Assembly (NCBI GenBank): GCA_002412925.1
Contig: DHVZ01000003.1
Span: 137,798-201,797, forward strand
Source: Anaerolineales bacterium UBA5195
Lineage (GTDB): Bacteria > Chloroflexota > Anaerolineae > Anaerolineales > Villigracilaceae
Direction of reading: 5' to 3'
DNA length: 64,000 nt
In this document: in pieces, positions 56,554-64,000 of the stretch
How the letters are laid out: every line of letters begins with the position of its first letter
Position numbering within the stretch: the first letter of the stretch is position 1
Notes under the pieces: model-generated
Database searches by the model: none
Told to the model about the DNA's origin: nothing
The model's input: the letters and a program-made list of their open reading frames with translations, nothing else
Translations under genes and position numbers: made by a program

Positions 56554-59500
56554 ATGGATTTGGAAGATAAATTTGCCTGGCTCCGTTTTCTGGGGATTTC
56601 CCTGCTAACCCTTTGGCTGGCCTCCTGTTCTGGGGGCGGGCCTGCCCCTGTCTTCTCCCCGGCTCCCACCATCGTCCCAACTGCCGCTCATTTGACAGAT
56701 TCTCAACCGGTCAATGCCACCGGGGTCATCCGTTTCGAACAGATCAGCCTCGAAGAAGGCTTGTCGCAAAGTGTGGTGAACTGCATCCTGCAAGACCATC
56801 ACGGTTTTCTGTGGCTTGGCACCCAGGACGGTCTGAACCGCTACGATGGCTATGAGTTCAAAGTCTTTAAACCAAATCCGCAAGAAGCCAATAGCCTCAG
56901 CAACGCGTGGGTTACCTCGCTTTATGAAGATCAAGAGGGTTATCTCTGGGTAGGTACCAACCAGGGAGGCTTGAATAAGTACGACCAGCGCAGCGGAAAG
57001 TTCACCCGCTACCTGCATAATCCCAAAGACGGCGCCAGCCTGAGCAAAGGTGAAGTGCAGGCCATCCTGCAGGATAATTCAGGCACACTCTGGATTGGGA
57101 CAAAAGACGGCCTGAATCGTTTTGAGCCAGTCAGCAGCACTTTCACGCGTTTTCAAAATAACCCCGACGATCCAAGCAGCCTGGGCGCCAACAATGTGCA
57201 CTCCATTGTCCAGGACAGGCAGGGAAAGCTTTGGGTTGGGACGAGCAATGGCTTGAACCTGTTTGACCCTCAAACAAGTTCCTTCCACCGCTACCTCAAT
57301 GACTCCAACGATCCCCAATCCATCAGCGACTCCAATGTCCTCTCGCTGGCAGAAGATGCGCAAGGGAATCTCTGGATCGGCACTTACAATGGGCTAAATC
57401 GCCTTGAGCCTGGTCAAGAACAGTTTACGCGCTATTTATACGCCGAACGAGACCCATCCGACCCGGAATATATCAATATCAATGTGGTTTTTATCGACAG
57501 CCGCGGTGCAATCTGGCTCGGGACCGAATCCGGGCTGGAGCAATTCGACAGCGCCACTGGAAAATCCACCCGCTTTCGCCATAACCCACTGATCCACGGC
57601 ACCTTGAGCGCTGACCTGATTTATGCGATTTACGAGGATCGCGAAAGCAATTTATGGATCGGCACCTGGGGCGGAGGTGTCAACAAATATAATCGCGGAC
57701 AAGACAAGTTTAGCTATTACCGTTACGATCCCAAGCAACCGAAAAGCTTGAGCGAGGGCAGCATTTTTGGGCTTTACGCTGATAAATCAGGCATGGTTTG
57801 GGCAGGTGTCTATGGAAGCGGGCTGGATCATCTCGACCCATTCACTGGCCTGGTCACTCACTATGCTCACGAGTCCCAAAATCCAGACAGCCTGGGTGAT
57901 ATGGCTGTCTGGTCCATCCTGCGCGACAGCCAGGGAACGCTCTGGGTGGGCACATCAGATGGGCTGGATCAATTCGATGAAGAGTCTGGAAAATTTAGCC
58001 ACCACATAACAGATAAAAATGACCCTGACAGCATCGCTAACGGCAAAGTTTTGGCCCTTTATGAAGATTCTGATGGAGAACTTTGGATTGGCGCAGTTGG
58101 AGGACTTGACCGCTACGACCGCGCTTCGGGTAAATTCATCCACTACAGTCCAGAAAGCGACAAAATGGGAGAGACCCCCAAGGGGGTTGTCTCTCTGAAC
58201 GAAGATCAGGATGGATATTTATGGATCGCAACCAGTGGAACAGGGTTGTATCGCCTGGATCGCAAGAACGGCAGCTTCCAACATTATCAGCGTAATACTG
58301 AAAACCCATCGAACAGCCTGGCCAGTGATAAAATCCTGAGTATGGTTCAGGATGACCAGGGAATATTATGGGTGGGTACCGGCGGGGGCGGGTTGAGTCG
58401 GTTTGAAATTGCCAAAAACACCTTTACCAATTATTCAGAGCAGCATGGGTTACCTAACAATGTCATTTACTGCGTCATGCAAGATGACCAGGATTTCTTA
58501 TGGATGAGTACAAACTACGGCGTCTCCAAGTTCGACCCGCGCACTGAAACGTTCCAGAACTTCACCGTTAGCGATGGCTTGCAAAGTAACGAATTCAACC
58601 AGGGCGCTTGCGCCCAGGCCGAAGACGGTGCGATTTATTTTGGCGGCATCTCAGGGCTGAACCGCTTCTATCCGGGAAACATCAGCCCCAACCAGTATGT
58701 CCCGCCTGTGACGCTGACCGACCTGACCCAGAATAGCAAGCCTCTCCAAACAGGGAAGCCGGCTGAACTGATTGAAGAAATCACCCTTGAATGGCCAAGA
58801 AACTCCTTCGAGTTTGAATTTACTTCGTTGAGCCTGGCAGAACCGCAGAAGAATCAGTTTGCTTATATGCTGGGAAACTTCGACAACAATTGGAATAGGC
58901 TTGGCAACCAGCGCAACGGCCGCTATACCAACCTCCCCGGCGGCATGTACACCTTACACTTGAAAGCCTCCAATAACGACGGCATTTGGAATGAGGCCGG
59001 GAAAACCATCCAGGTGACGGTTATTCCACCCTTCTGGCAAACCTGGTGGTTCTATTCTCTTACCGGCATTTTTTTAGCTGGGAGTGTGACAGGAATTTAC
59101 CGACTGCGCGTCCGCAGTGTCGAAGCGCAAAAACTTGAACTTGAGCGCCAGGTCCGCGAACGGACGCGCGAGATTGAAGACCTGTTTGAGCAAACCAAAG
59201 AGCTGGCGATTGTCGAAGAACGCAACCGCCTGGCGCGCGACCTTCACGATAGCGCAAAACAAAAAGCTTTTGCTGCGCTGGCGCAGATCGGCACGGCCAA
59301 TGGAATGATCAACAGCAATGTCAGGGCTGCAAGAGAACATTTGGGCGAAGCAGAGAACCTGGTTTCTGATGTCATCCAGGAACTGACCTTCCTGATCCAG
59401 GAAATGTACCCACTGGCGCTCAAAGAAAAGGGGCTGGCCACCTCCTTGCGCGAATATGCCTTCGAGTGGGAAAATCGGACTGACATCCCGGTCGGCGTCA

Positions 59501-59841
59501 AGATCGAAGGGGAGCACCGCTTGAAGCTGGAAGTGGAGCAGGCGCTTTACCGCATCGTGCAAGAGTCGCTCGCCAACATCGCCCGCCACAGCCAGGCCTG
59601 GAAGGCGAACCTGAATGTGCATTACAACGAGAACCATGTCGAGGTCGAAATTGCGGATAACGGCCGCGGATTTGCCCCAGGCAACTCGTCAAACGGCATT
59701 GGCCTGCGTCTGATCCGCGAACGAGCAGAAAGTGTTGGCGGCAGGGTAACCATCGAGAGTCAACCTGGCAAGGGAACGCGCGTACTAATCGATATTCCAG
59801 TAGAAAACGAAGATATAATTTCGGGAGAATCCAATGTCTAA
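56554..59841 (+). CDS. Double beta-propeller sensor histidine kinase
   Basis: 1095 residues. A lipobox-like LASC (Cys25) after one hydrophobic stretch suggests an N-terminal lipid anchor. Fourteen Reg_prop blades (LWIGT/LWVGT-type repeats, ~60-715) make two seven-bladed propellers, followed by a Y_Y_Y domain (~740-825) outside the membrane, a transmembrane helix (~829-846), a coiled linker and HisKA_3 with His898 in RLARDLHDSAKQ. HATPase_c is at ~985-1085 (NGRGF, GIGLRLIRERAESVGG). This is the arrangement of SusR/BT-type sensors but with a NarX-like kinase core. The regulator gene overlaps by eight bases. Confidence 0.92.
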   Translation: MDLEDKFAWLRFLGISLLTLWLASCSGGGPAPVFSPAPTIVPTAAHLTDSQPVNATGVIRFEQISLEEGLSQSVVNCILQDHHGFLWLGTQDGLNRYDGYEFKVFKPNPQEANSLSNAWVTSLYEDQEGYLWVGTNQGGLNKYDQRSGKFTRYLHNPKDGASLSKGEVQAILQDNSGTLWIGTKDGLNRFEPVSSTFTRFQNNPDDPSSLGANNVHSIVQDRQGKLWVGTSNGLNLFDPQTSSFHRYLNDSNDPQSISDSNVLSLAEDAQGNLWIGTYNGLNRLEPGQEQFTRYLYAERDPSDPEYININVVFIDSRGAIWLGTESGLEQFDSATGKSTRFRHNPLIHGTLSADLIYAIYEDRESNLWIGTWGGGVNKYNRGQDKFSYYRYDPKQPKSLSEGSIFGLYADKSGMVWAGVYGSGLDHLDPFTGLVTHYAHESQNPDSLGDMAVWSILRDSQGTLWVGTSDGLDQFDEESGKFSHHITDKNDPDSIANGKVLALYEDSDGELWIGAVGGLDRYDRASGKFIHYSPESDKMGETPKGVVSLNEDQDGYLWIATSGTGLYRLDRKNGSFQHYQRNTENPSNSLASDKILSMVQDDQGILWVGTGGGGLSRFEIAKNTFTNYSEQHGLPNNVIYCVMQDDQDFLWMSTNYGVSKFDPRTETFQNFTVSDGLQSNEFNQGACAQAEDGAIYFGGISGLNRFYPGNISPNQYVPPVTLTDLTQNSKPLQTGKPAELIEEITLEWPRNSFEFEFTSLSLAEPQKNQFAYMLGNFDNNWNRLGNQRNGRYTNLPGGMYTLHLKASNNDGIWNEAGKTIQVTVIPPFWQTWWFYSLTGIFLAGSVTGIYRLRVRSVEAQKLELERQVRERTREIEDLFEQTKELAIVEERNRLARDLHDSAKQKAFAALAQIGTANGMINSNVRAAREHLGEAENLVSDVIQELTFLIQEMYPLALKEKGLATSLREYAFEWENRTDIPVGVKIEGEHRLKLEVEQALYRIVQESLANIARHSQAWKANLNVHYNENHVEVEIADNGRGFAPGNSSNGIGLRLIRERAESVGGRVTIESQPGKGTRVLIDIPVENEDIISGESNV

Positions 59842-60484
59842 CCCCATCAGTATCCTAATTGTCGACGATCATGAAGTGGTGCGAAATGGCATCCGTGCGT
59901 ATCTCAGCACACTACCAGAATTTCAGGTGGTTGGGGAGGCCGATTCGGGTGAAGAAGCCATCAAACTGGTTGCCGAACTCATCCCCGACGTGGTGCTGAT
60001 GGACTTGATCCTGCCCGATATGGATGGGGTCGAGACAACCCGTGAAGTCAAGAAAATCAGCCCGCGCACGCAGGTGGTCGTCTTGACTTCATACCACGAA
60101 GATGTTCACATTTTCCCGGCGCTCAAGGCCGGGGCCATCTCGTACATCCTGAAAGATATGAAAATGGACAAGCTGGTGGAAACCATCCACCGCGCAGTGG
60201 ACGGTGAGGTGACCCTGCATCCACTGGTGGCTGCGCGCGTGCTGCAAAACATCCGTGGAGAAAACAGCGAGGAACAGACCCTCTTCACCGACCTGACCGA
60301 GCGGGAGTTGGATGTGCTCAAATTGATTGCCAGCGGTTTGAGCAACAGCCAGATTGCGGCGGAATTGGTCATCAGTGAGAACACCGTCAAGGGACATGTC
60401 AGCAACATCCTGAGCAAACTGCACCTTGCCGACCGCACCCAGGTGGCCGTCTATGCCTGGCAAAAGGGGATTGTCAAGCGTTAG
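59834..60484 (+). CDS. NarL/FixJ-type response regulator
   Basis: 216 residues. Receiver (~5-122) with phosphoacceptor Asp57 in LMDLILPDMDG and a LuxR-type helix-turn-helix (~150-212, LTERELDVLKLIASGLSNSQ, VKGHVSNILSKL). Its overlap with the kinase gene makes it the cognate partner. An internal TATAAT near 59815 may give extra transcripts. Targets are not identifiable; no carbohydrate cluster lies adjacent. Confidence 0.93.
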   Translation: MSNPISILIVDDHEVVRNGIRAYLSTLPEFQVVGEADSGEEAIKLVAELIPDVVLMDLILPDMDGVETTREVKKISPRTQVVVLTSYHEDVHIFPALKAGAISYILKDMKMDKLVETIHRAVDGEVTLHPLVAARVLQNIRGENSEEQTLFTDLTERELDVLKLIASGLSNSQIAAELVISENTVKGHVSNILSKLHLADRTQVAVYAWQKGIVKR

Positions 60485-60489
60485 TTATC

Positions 60490-61248
60490 TCACACCTTCA
60501 CCGGGTTACTCAGCATCCCCAGCCCTTCGATCTCGACCACCACCTCATCCCCAGCTTTGAGTGGTCCCACCCCGGCGGGCGTGCCGGTAAACAGGATATC
60601 ACCCGGCTCGAGGGTCATAATCGACGAAACAAAAGCGATCAACATTCCCACGCTGAAAACCATATCGCGCGTGGAGGCCATCTGGCGCGGCTGGCCGCTG
60701 ACTTTGCAGGTGATCAGCGCGTCTGAGATATCGAAATCAGTATCGATCCACGGGCCAAAAGAGCAGAAGGTGTCGAAACCTTTGGCGCGTGTCCACTGCC
60801 CGTCGGATTTTTGTAAATCGCGCGCAGTCACGTCATTGCCAATGGTGTAACCCAGAATATGTTCGCGGGCCTGTTCGGGGGTGATATTCCGTCCGCGTTT
60901 GCCGATGACAGCCACCAATTCAGCTTCATGCTCCACCTGCTGCGACTGCGGCGGCAGGATGATATGTTCGCCAGGATTGATGATCGAGGACGGCGGCTTC
61001 AGGAAAATCAGCGGTACCTTGGGCACTTCCGCGTTATGTTCCTTGGCGTGCTCCGCGTAATTGCGCCCCACACAAATGATTTTGCTCGGCTGGCAAGGGG
61101 CCAGCAGTTGGACATCCCCCAGTGGGATCCGGGCTTCCTCTCGGCGGTACTCCCCAAAAATATTACCGGCAATCTCGCCAACATTTTCCTCGAAAATCCA
61201 GCCAGATTTGGGGGCGTCACTTTTGTACTGGTAACGAACAATACGCAT
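60490..61248 (-). CDS. Fumarylacetoacetate hydrolase family protein
   Basis: 252 residues. The C-terminal FAH catalytic domain is complete: KPPSSIINPGEHIILP, the metal-binding Glu pair in VEHEAELVAVIGKRG, and TGTPAGVGPLKAGDEV. The family hydrolyses or decarboxylates beta-keto acids such as acylpyruvates or oxaloacetate. A short N-terminal segment precedes it, as in small FAHD-type members. Converges with the response regulator gene at five bases distance, with no terminator between. The substrate is unknown. Confidence 0.88.
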   Translation of the reverse strand: MRIVRYQYKSDAPKSGWIFEENVGEIAGNIFGEYRREEARIPLGDVQLLAPCQPSKIICVGRNYAEHAKEHNAEVPKVPLIFLKPPSSIINPGEHIILPPQSQQVEHEAELVAVIGKRGRNITPEQAREHILGYTIGNDVTARDLQKSDGQWTRAKGFDTFCSFGPWIDTDFDISDALITCKVSGQPRQMASTRDMVFSVGMLIAFVSSIMTLEPGDILFTGTPAGVGPLKAGDEVVVEIEGLGMLSNPVKV

Positions 61249-61361
61249 TTTGACCTCTTCTTTTGGACTCCGCTATCCGTTTTTAAGTCCGTGGCCGGTT
61301 TCTCAGTGAAAAATCCGCTGCCTATTCCGGCATCCGCTTTTCTGTTTGCAAATCCGTTGCC

Positions 61362-62336
61362 CTATTCGTATCCGCGCGGATGTTCTTTATGCCAGGCCCA
61401 GGCCGAGGCAATAATATCCTGGATCGAATCATGCTGCGGCTTCCAGCCCAGTTCGCGGCGGATCTTCCCCGAGGAAGCCACCAGCCGCGCCGAATCACCG
61501 GGGCGGCGCTCCATTTCTTTAACCAGGATTTCTTCGCCCGAAACAGCCGCCGCCGTGTCGATTACCTCACGCACTGAGTAACCGGTCCCCGAGCCAATGT
61601 TGTAGGTCAGCTTATCGCGTTCGCCGAGGGCTTCCAGCGCCAGGAGATGCGCCGAAACCAGGTCACCGATATGGATGTAATCGCGGATGCAGGTCCCATC
61701 CGGGGTGGGGTAATCGGTGCCAAAGATATAAGCGTATTCCGCCTGCCCCAGCGCCACCTGCAAAACGCGCGGGATCAAGTGCGATTCCGGCCGGTGGGCT
61801 TCGCCGCGGCCTGGCAATGCGCCGCAGGCGTTGAAATAGCGCAGGGCCGCGAAGTGCAAGCCGTTAATCTGACGGTACCAATCCAGCGACTGTTCCACCG
61901 CCAGTTTGGTAAAGCCATAGGTGTTGGTTGGCCCCAGCGGGGATTCCTCGGTCAGCGGTTCTTCGCTCGATTGATAAACCGCCGCGGTTGATGAAAGCAC
62001 AAAGCGCGGCACGCGCGCCTTGACGGCCATATCGATCAACGAAATCGAGTTGACCAGGTTGTTGCGCAGGAACTTTCCGGGGTCCTTCATGCTTTCCCCG
62101 GCTTCGATGAAGGCCGCAAAATGCATCACGGCATCGTACTTCTCTGTGGTCAGCGCTACGGCCAGCATGTGGCTATCCGACAGGTCAGCCTGGATAAAGT
62201 TTGCGCCTTCTGGCACGGCCTGTCGGTGCCCGGTGACGAGCGAGTCATAGACGGTGACGGTGTGCCCGGCCTTGAGCAGGGCCTCAGCTGTGGCCGAGCC
62301 AATGTAACCCGCGCCGCCTGAAACAAAAATGTTCAT
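61362..62336 (-). CDS. galE: UDP-glucose 4-epimerase
   Basis: 324 residues; AAGGAG before the ATG at 62336. NAD-binding SGGAGYIGSATAEALLKAGH (2-21 region), catalytic Ser-Thr of LSSTAAVY and Tyr-x3-Lys in YGFTKLAVE, then the substrate loop YFNACGALPGRGEAH. It interconverts UDP-glucose and UDP-galactose in the cytoplasm. It lies on the same strand as the FAH gene, 113 bases away, and they are not evidently coupled. Confidence 0.93.
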   Translation of the reverse strand: MNIFVSGGAGYIGSATAEALLKAGHTVTVYDSLVTGHRQAVPEGANFIQADLSDSHMLAVALTTEKYDAVMHFAAFIEAGESMKDPGKFLRNNLVNSISLIDMAVKARVPRFVLSSTAAVYQSSEEPLTEESPLGPTNTYGFTKLAVEQSLDWYRQINGLHFAALRYFNACGALPGRGEAHRPESHLIPRVLQVALGQAEYAYIFGTDYPTPDGTCIRDYIHIGDLVSAHLLALEALGERDKLTYNIGSGTGYSVREVIDTAAAVSGEEILVKEMERRPGDSARLVASSGKIRRELGWKPQHDSIQDIIASAWAWHKEHPRGYE

Positions 62337-62742
62337 GGAATCTCCTTGTCATCAATCTCAAGTCAGGTGACATTCACTTCAGAAGTGACTATCACCATGG
62401 CCCGCAATAATTGCCTATCGATTTTACTATCGTTATCAGTCGCTCTTGTGTTCGGAAAGTACCGACGCAGGCGGCCATGCAACCGTTTGTAATTTCACTG
62501 CCTTTCTGGCAAAAGCCCAATCCAACCCGGCCAACAGTGTGCGTACTTGCTGGCGGGCGGGACGAGATAACGCTTGAATCAGGATTCCGCCAAAGCCAGA
62601 AAAGGCTTGAAAAATGTGCAGACTCCCGCCAGTCAGGTGCGCCACATCAAGATCGCAAAAGAGCGATCATTTTTCCCGAAAGGACACTTGCGTGTCCTGA
62701 GAACGCGGTGTTGGCCCGGTTTTGACTTTTACAAACCTGGTG
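62337..62742. other. Intergenic region upstream of galE
   Basis: 406 bases. It contains two small hairpins, GATCGC/GCGATC followed by ATTTTT (62651-62674), and AGGACAC/GTGTCCT (62681-62698), which could end a transcript. A 69-codon minus-strand frame (62436-62645) has no ribosome site; its sequence has no family I recognise, so it may be a decayed gene end. Confidence 0.45.
62651..62674 (+). terminator. Short terminator-like hairpin
   Basis: Six-bp stem GATCGC/GCGATC, six-base loop, then ATTTTT on the plus strand; no plus-strand gene ends here, so its use is uncertain. Confidence 0.4.
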
Positions 62743-63318
62743 CTAGACTCTTAGTGAGCCACGGAATCCCCTGGCGCTGTAGTAAGATTCTGCACCATTG
62801 TGATACACAAAGACATGGTTGTAGCGACGATCGGCAAAGATGGCTCCGCCGAGCTTTCTAATTTCAAAAGGTGTTTTCAACCAGCTCGATGTTTTTGTAT
62901 CGAAATCTCCAAGTTTCTGCAACTCTCGATATTGTCCTTCCGTTAAAATCTCGATACCAATGATGTTTGCCATATCCATAGCGGTATCTTTTGGTTTAAA
63001 TTCTTTTCTTGAATCGAGCGCTTCACGATCGTAACAAACATTTCTGCGGCCTTTAGGGCTTTCCGCTGAACAATCATAGAAAATGTATACGCCCGTTTCT
63101 TTATCATAACCAACAACATCTGGTTCACCGCCAGTGCTTTCCATATAATGGAGCGACCACAGCTTTTCAAGATTAGCTGCCAGTTTTGCTTGTACGTTAG
63201 CCCATTCAAGATTTTCGTGGCGGTTCATGTTGTTCTCAAAACGGGCCTTCAATGTTCTGAGCAGATCGTTATGCTGTTCTGGTGACAATTCTTTTTTGTT
63301 GCCAATAATGTCGTTCAT
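62743..63318 (-). CDS. DUF4256 domain protein
   Basis: 191 residues. Matches the DUF4256 pattern through its whole length: ARFENNMNRHENLEWANVQ near the start, LHYMESTGGEPDVVGYDKE (~56-74), YIFYDCSAESPKGRRNVCYD and FVYHNGAESYYSARGFRG at the end. The family is uncharacterised. The coding sequence is clearly more AT-rich than the rest of the window, which suggests transfer. There is no ribosome site stronger than GGAGA before the ATG. It is bounded on its 5' side by the 21-bp motif shared with the window edge. Confidence 0.85.
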   Translation of the reverse strand: MNDIIGNKKELSPEQHNDLLRTLKARFENNMNRHENLEWANVQAKLAANLEKLWSLHYMESTGGEPDVVGYDKETGVYIFYDCSAESPKGRRNVCYDREALDSRKEFKPKDTAMDMANIIGIEILTEGQYRELQKLGDFDTKTSSWLKTPFEIRKLGGAIFADRRYNHVFVYHNGAESYYSARGFRGSLRV

Positions 63319-63355
63319 GCTTTAGATTCTCCAACATTTTCAATTCAACAACGCA

Positions 63356-63376
63356 CGTGAGGGCTAACGAGACTGT
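63356..63376. repeat. 21-bp boundary motif, copy 1
   Basis: 17 of 21 positions match 63973-63993, sharing CGTG and AACGAGACTGT in the same spacing. Lies between the DUF4256 and ACT genes. Confidence 0.55.
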
Positions 63377-63434
63377 AAACTTATTAGTGCACACAATTCT
63401 ATTCTGATTTGTAGACCTTGCGAATCCAACAACT

Positions 63435-63848
63435 TCACGTTTTCAAAACACTCATCGCTTTATCACAGTCTTCTTGCCTAAGATAGAGAAGAACGCCATA
63501 ACCTGCATTTATATCGGCAATTCCACAGGCTTCGTCCACTTGAATTCCTGCCCGAGATAATTTTTTATAGATTTCAGCTAGAGCGCCCGCTTTTTCATCC
63601 CCTTTAATTAAGACGGCAGAGTAAGGACCATTTAATTTCAACCCTGACTTTTTTGCGCCATCTGTCATCTTTGAGCTATCTTTCGCAAAGAGAGTGAATT
63701 GTGTCTTGTTAGGTTCCACGGGAATTGCTTTAAAAGCATGGAAGTCAACACCGGCACCAACAATTGTAGAAAGAAGTTCTGCGGCATTGGCAATTTGACC
63801 TTCGACCGTTATGTTATAGTACTCAACTTGCAAAATCTCAAGAGCCAT
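63435..63848 (-). CDS. ACT-domain protein
   Basis: 137 residues from the ATG at 63848, AGGAG five bases before; the open frame beyond lacks support. Two ACT-like halves: VEGQIANAAELLSTIVGAGV near the N-terminus and VLIKGDEKAGALAEIYKKLS (~78-97), with IQVDEACGIADINAGYGVLL. ACT domains bind amino acids and usually regulate a partner enzyme; here none is fused or adjacent. AT-rich like its neighbour. Confidence 0.75.
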   Translation of the reverse strand: MALEILQVEYYNITVEGQIANAAELLSTIVGAGVDFHAFKAIPVEPNKTQFTLFAKDSSKMTDGAKKSGLKLNGPYSAVLIKGDEKAGALAEIYKKLSRAGIQVDEACGIADINAGYGVLLYLRQEDCDKAMSVLKT

Positions 63849-63972
63849 AGTTTCTCCTGGCGAAGTTAAAATCTTTTTGTATTCTACTGCTCGACACTCG
63901 CAAAGTATTTTTTGATAACACTCGTATGCTTCGTGCAACTATTTTCTTTCTTAAGCTTTCCAATACCATCGG

Positions 63973-63993
63973 CGTGCCGCCCAACGAGACTGT
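63973..63993. repeat. 21-bp boundary motif, copy 2 (window edge)
   Basis: CGTGCCGCCCAACGAGACTGT; counterpart of 63356-63376. About 617 bp apart, so each AT-rich gene sits in its own interval. Confidence 0.55.
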
Positions 63994-64000
63994 CGAAAAA

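Noticed and set aside
62436..62645. Minus-strand 69-codon frame upstream of galE
   Set aside because: No ribosome site, no recognisable family, and it sits in a region of short hairpins; possibly a decayed gene end.
63356..63993. Integron attC sites at the two 21-bp motifs
   Set aside because: Only one half-site consensus fits, and I could not find the complementary RYYYAAC arm or a palindromic fold within the window, so it is kept as a hypothesis and not annotated.
1..64000. tRNA, rRNA, CRISPR, prophage or insertion sequence
   Set aside because: I scanned for T-loop-like GTTCRAATC words, evenly spaced direct repeats, and transposase or phage proteins, and found none that hold up; the few GTTCGAAT words lie inside coding sequence.

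Overview
The window looks like a chromosomal segment of a Chloroflexota bacterium, most likely class Anaerolineae. This is inferred from the gene set and style, not from a marker gene: secreted lipoproteins with Thr/Pro-rich linkers and SH3, LysM or NBR1-Ig domains, a dephospho-CoA kinase fused to an acetyltransferase-like domain, an archaeal-type oligopeptide transporter, two-component kinases with double beta-propellers, c-di-AMP genes, and no outer-membrane genes. Base composition is moderately GC-rich except for the last ~1.3 kb, which is visibly AT-richer. I found no rRNA, tRNA, CRISPR array, prophage or transposase.

Layout. 1-11.2 kb (mostly +): the end of ettA; a GntR/FCD regulator with a doubly operated promoter beside an SHMT-like PLP enzyme; a C_GCAxxG_C_C redox protein; two SH3-type lipoproteins; an MFS transporter; hutI; a response regulator coupled to an inositol-phosphatase family gene. 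11.2-15.9 kb (-): crtB, crtI, an orphan gene fragment, a GNAT protein and an amidohydrolase. 16.2-23.5 kb (-): an eleven-gene run built around four DUF4386-like membrane paralogues, with two further paralogous membrane proteins, a flavodoxin, a quinone oxidoreductase-like enzyme and a frameshifted small membrane gene. This is the least explained block of the window. 23.7-28.7 kb (+): coaE-GNAT, cdaA, cdaR, der.

28.7-36.5 kb: a 1071-residue secreted protein with duplicated NBR1-Ig modules, dinB, glpK, a GxxExxY gene bounded by inverted repeats, and fmt. 36.5-43.3 kb (+): three DUF4870-like genes, then a tandem glycine riboswitch with terminator controlling gcvH-gcvPA-gcvPB, and a LysM lipoprotein. 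43.4-48.3 kb: a GH13 alpha-glucosidase and two signalling proteins whose receiver-like domains have lost the phosphorylatable Asp. 48.4-55.8 kb (-): a complete oligopeptide ABC transporter operon. 56-60.5 kb: a small membrane protein and a propeller histidine kinase overlapping its LuxR-type response regulator. 60.5-64 kb (-): an FAH-family hydrolase, galE, and two AT-rich genes (DUF4256, ACT) bounded by a shared 21-bp motif.

Two genome-level themes recur. First, short palindromic elements are scattered through the window. Some sit between genes, one pair brackets 2.3 kb, one pair brackets the GxxExxY gene and supplies the end of fmt, and two lie in frame inside fmt and the alpha-glucosidase gene, adding about 10-15 residues to each protein. 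Second, at least six genes have a TATAAT or TAAAAT hexamer ending 6-7 bases before the ATG with no ribosome binding site, the arrangement expected for leaderless mRNAs.
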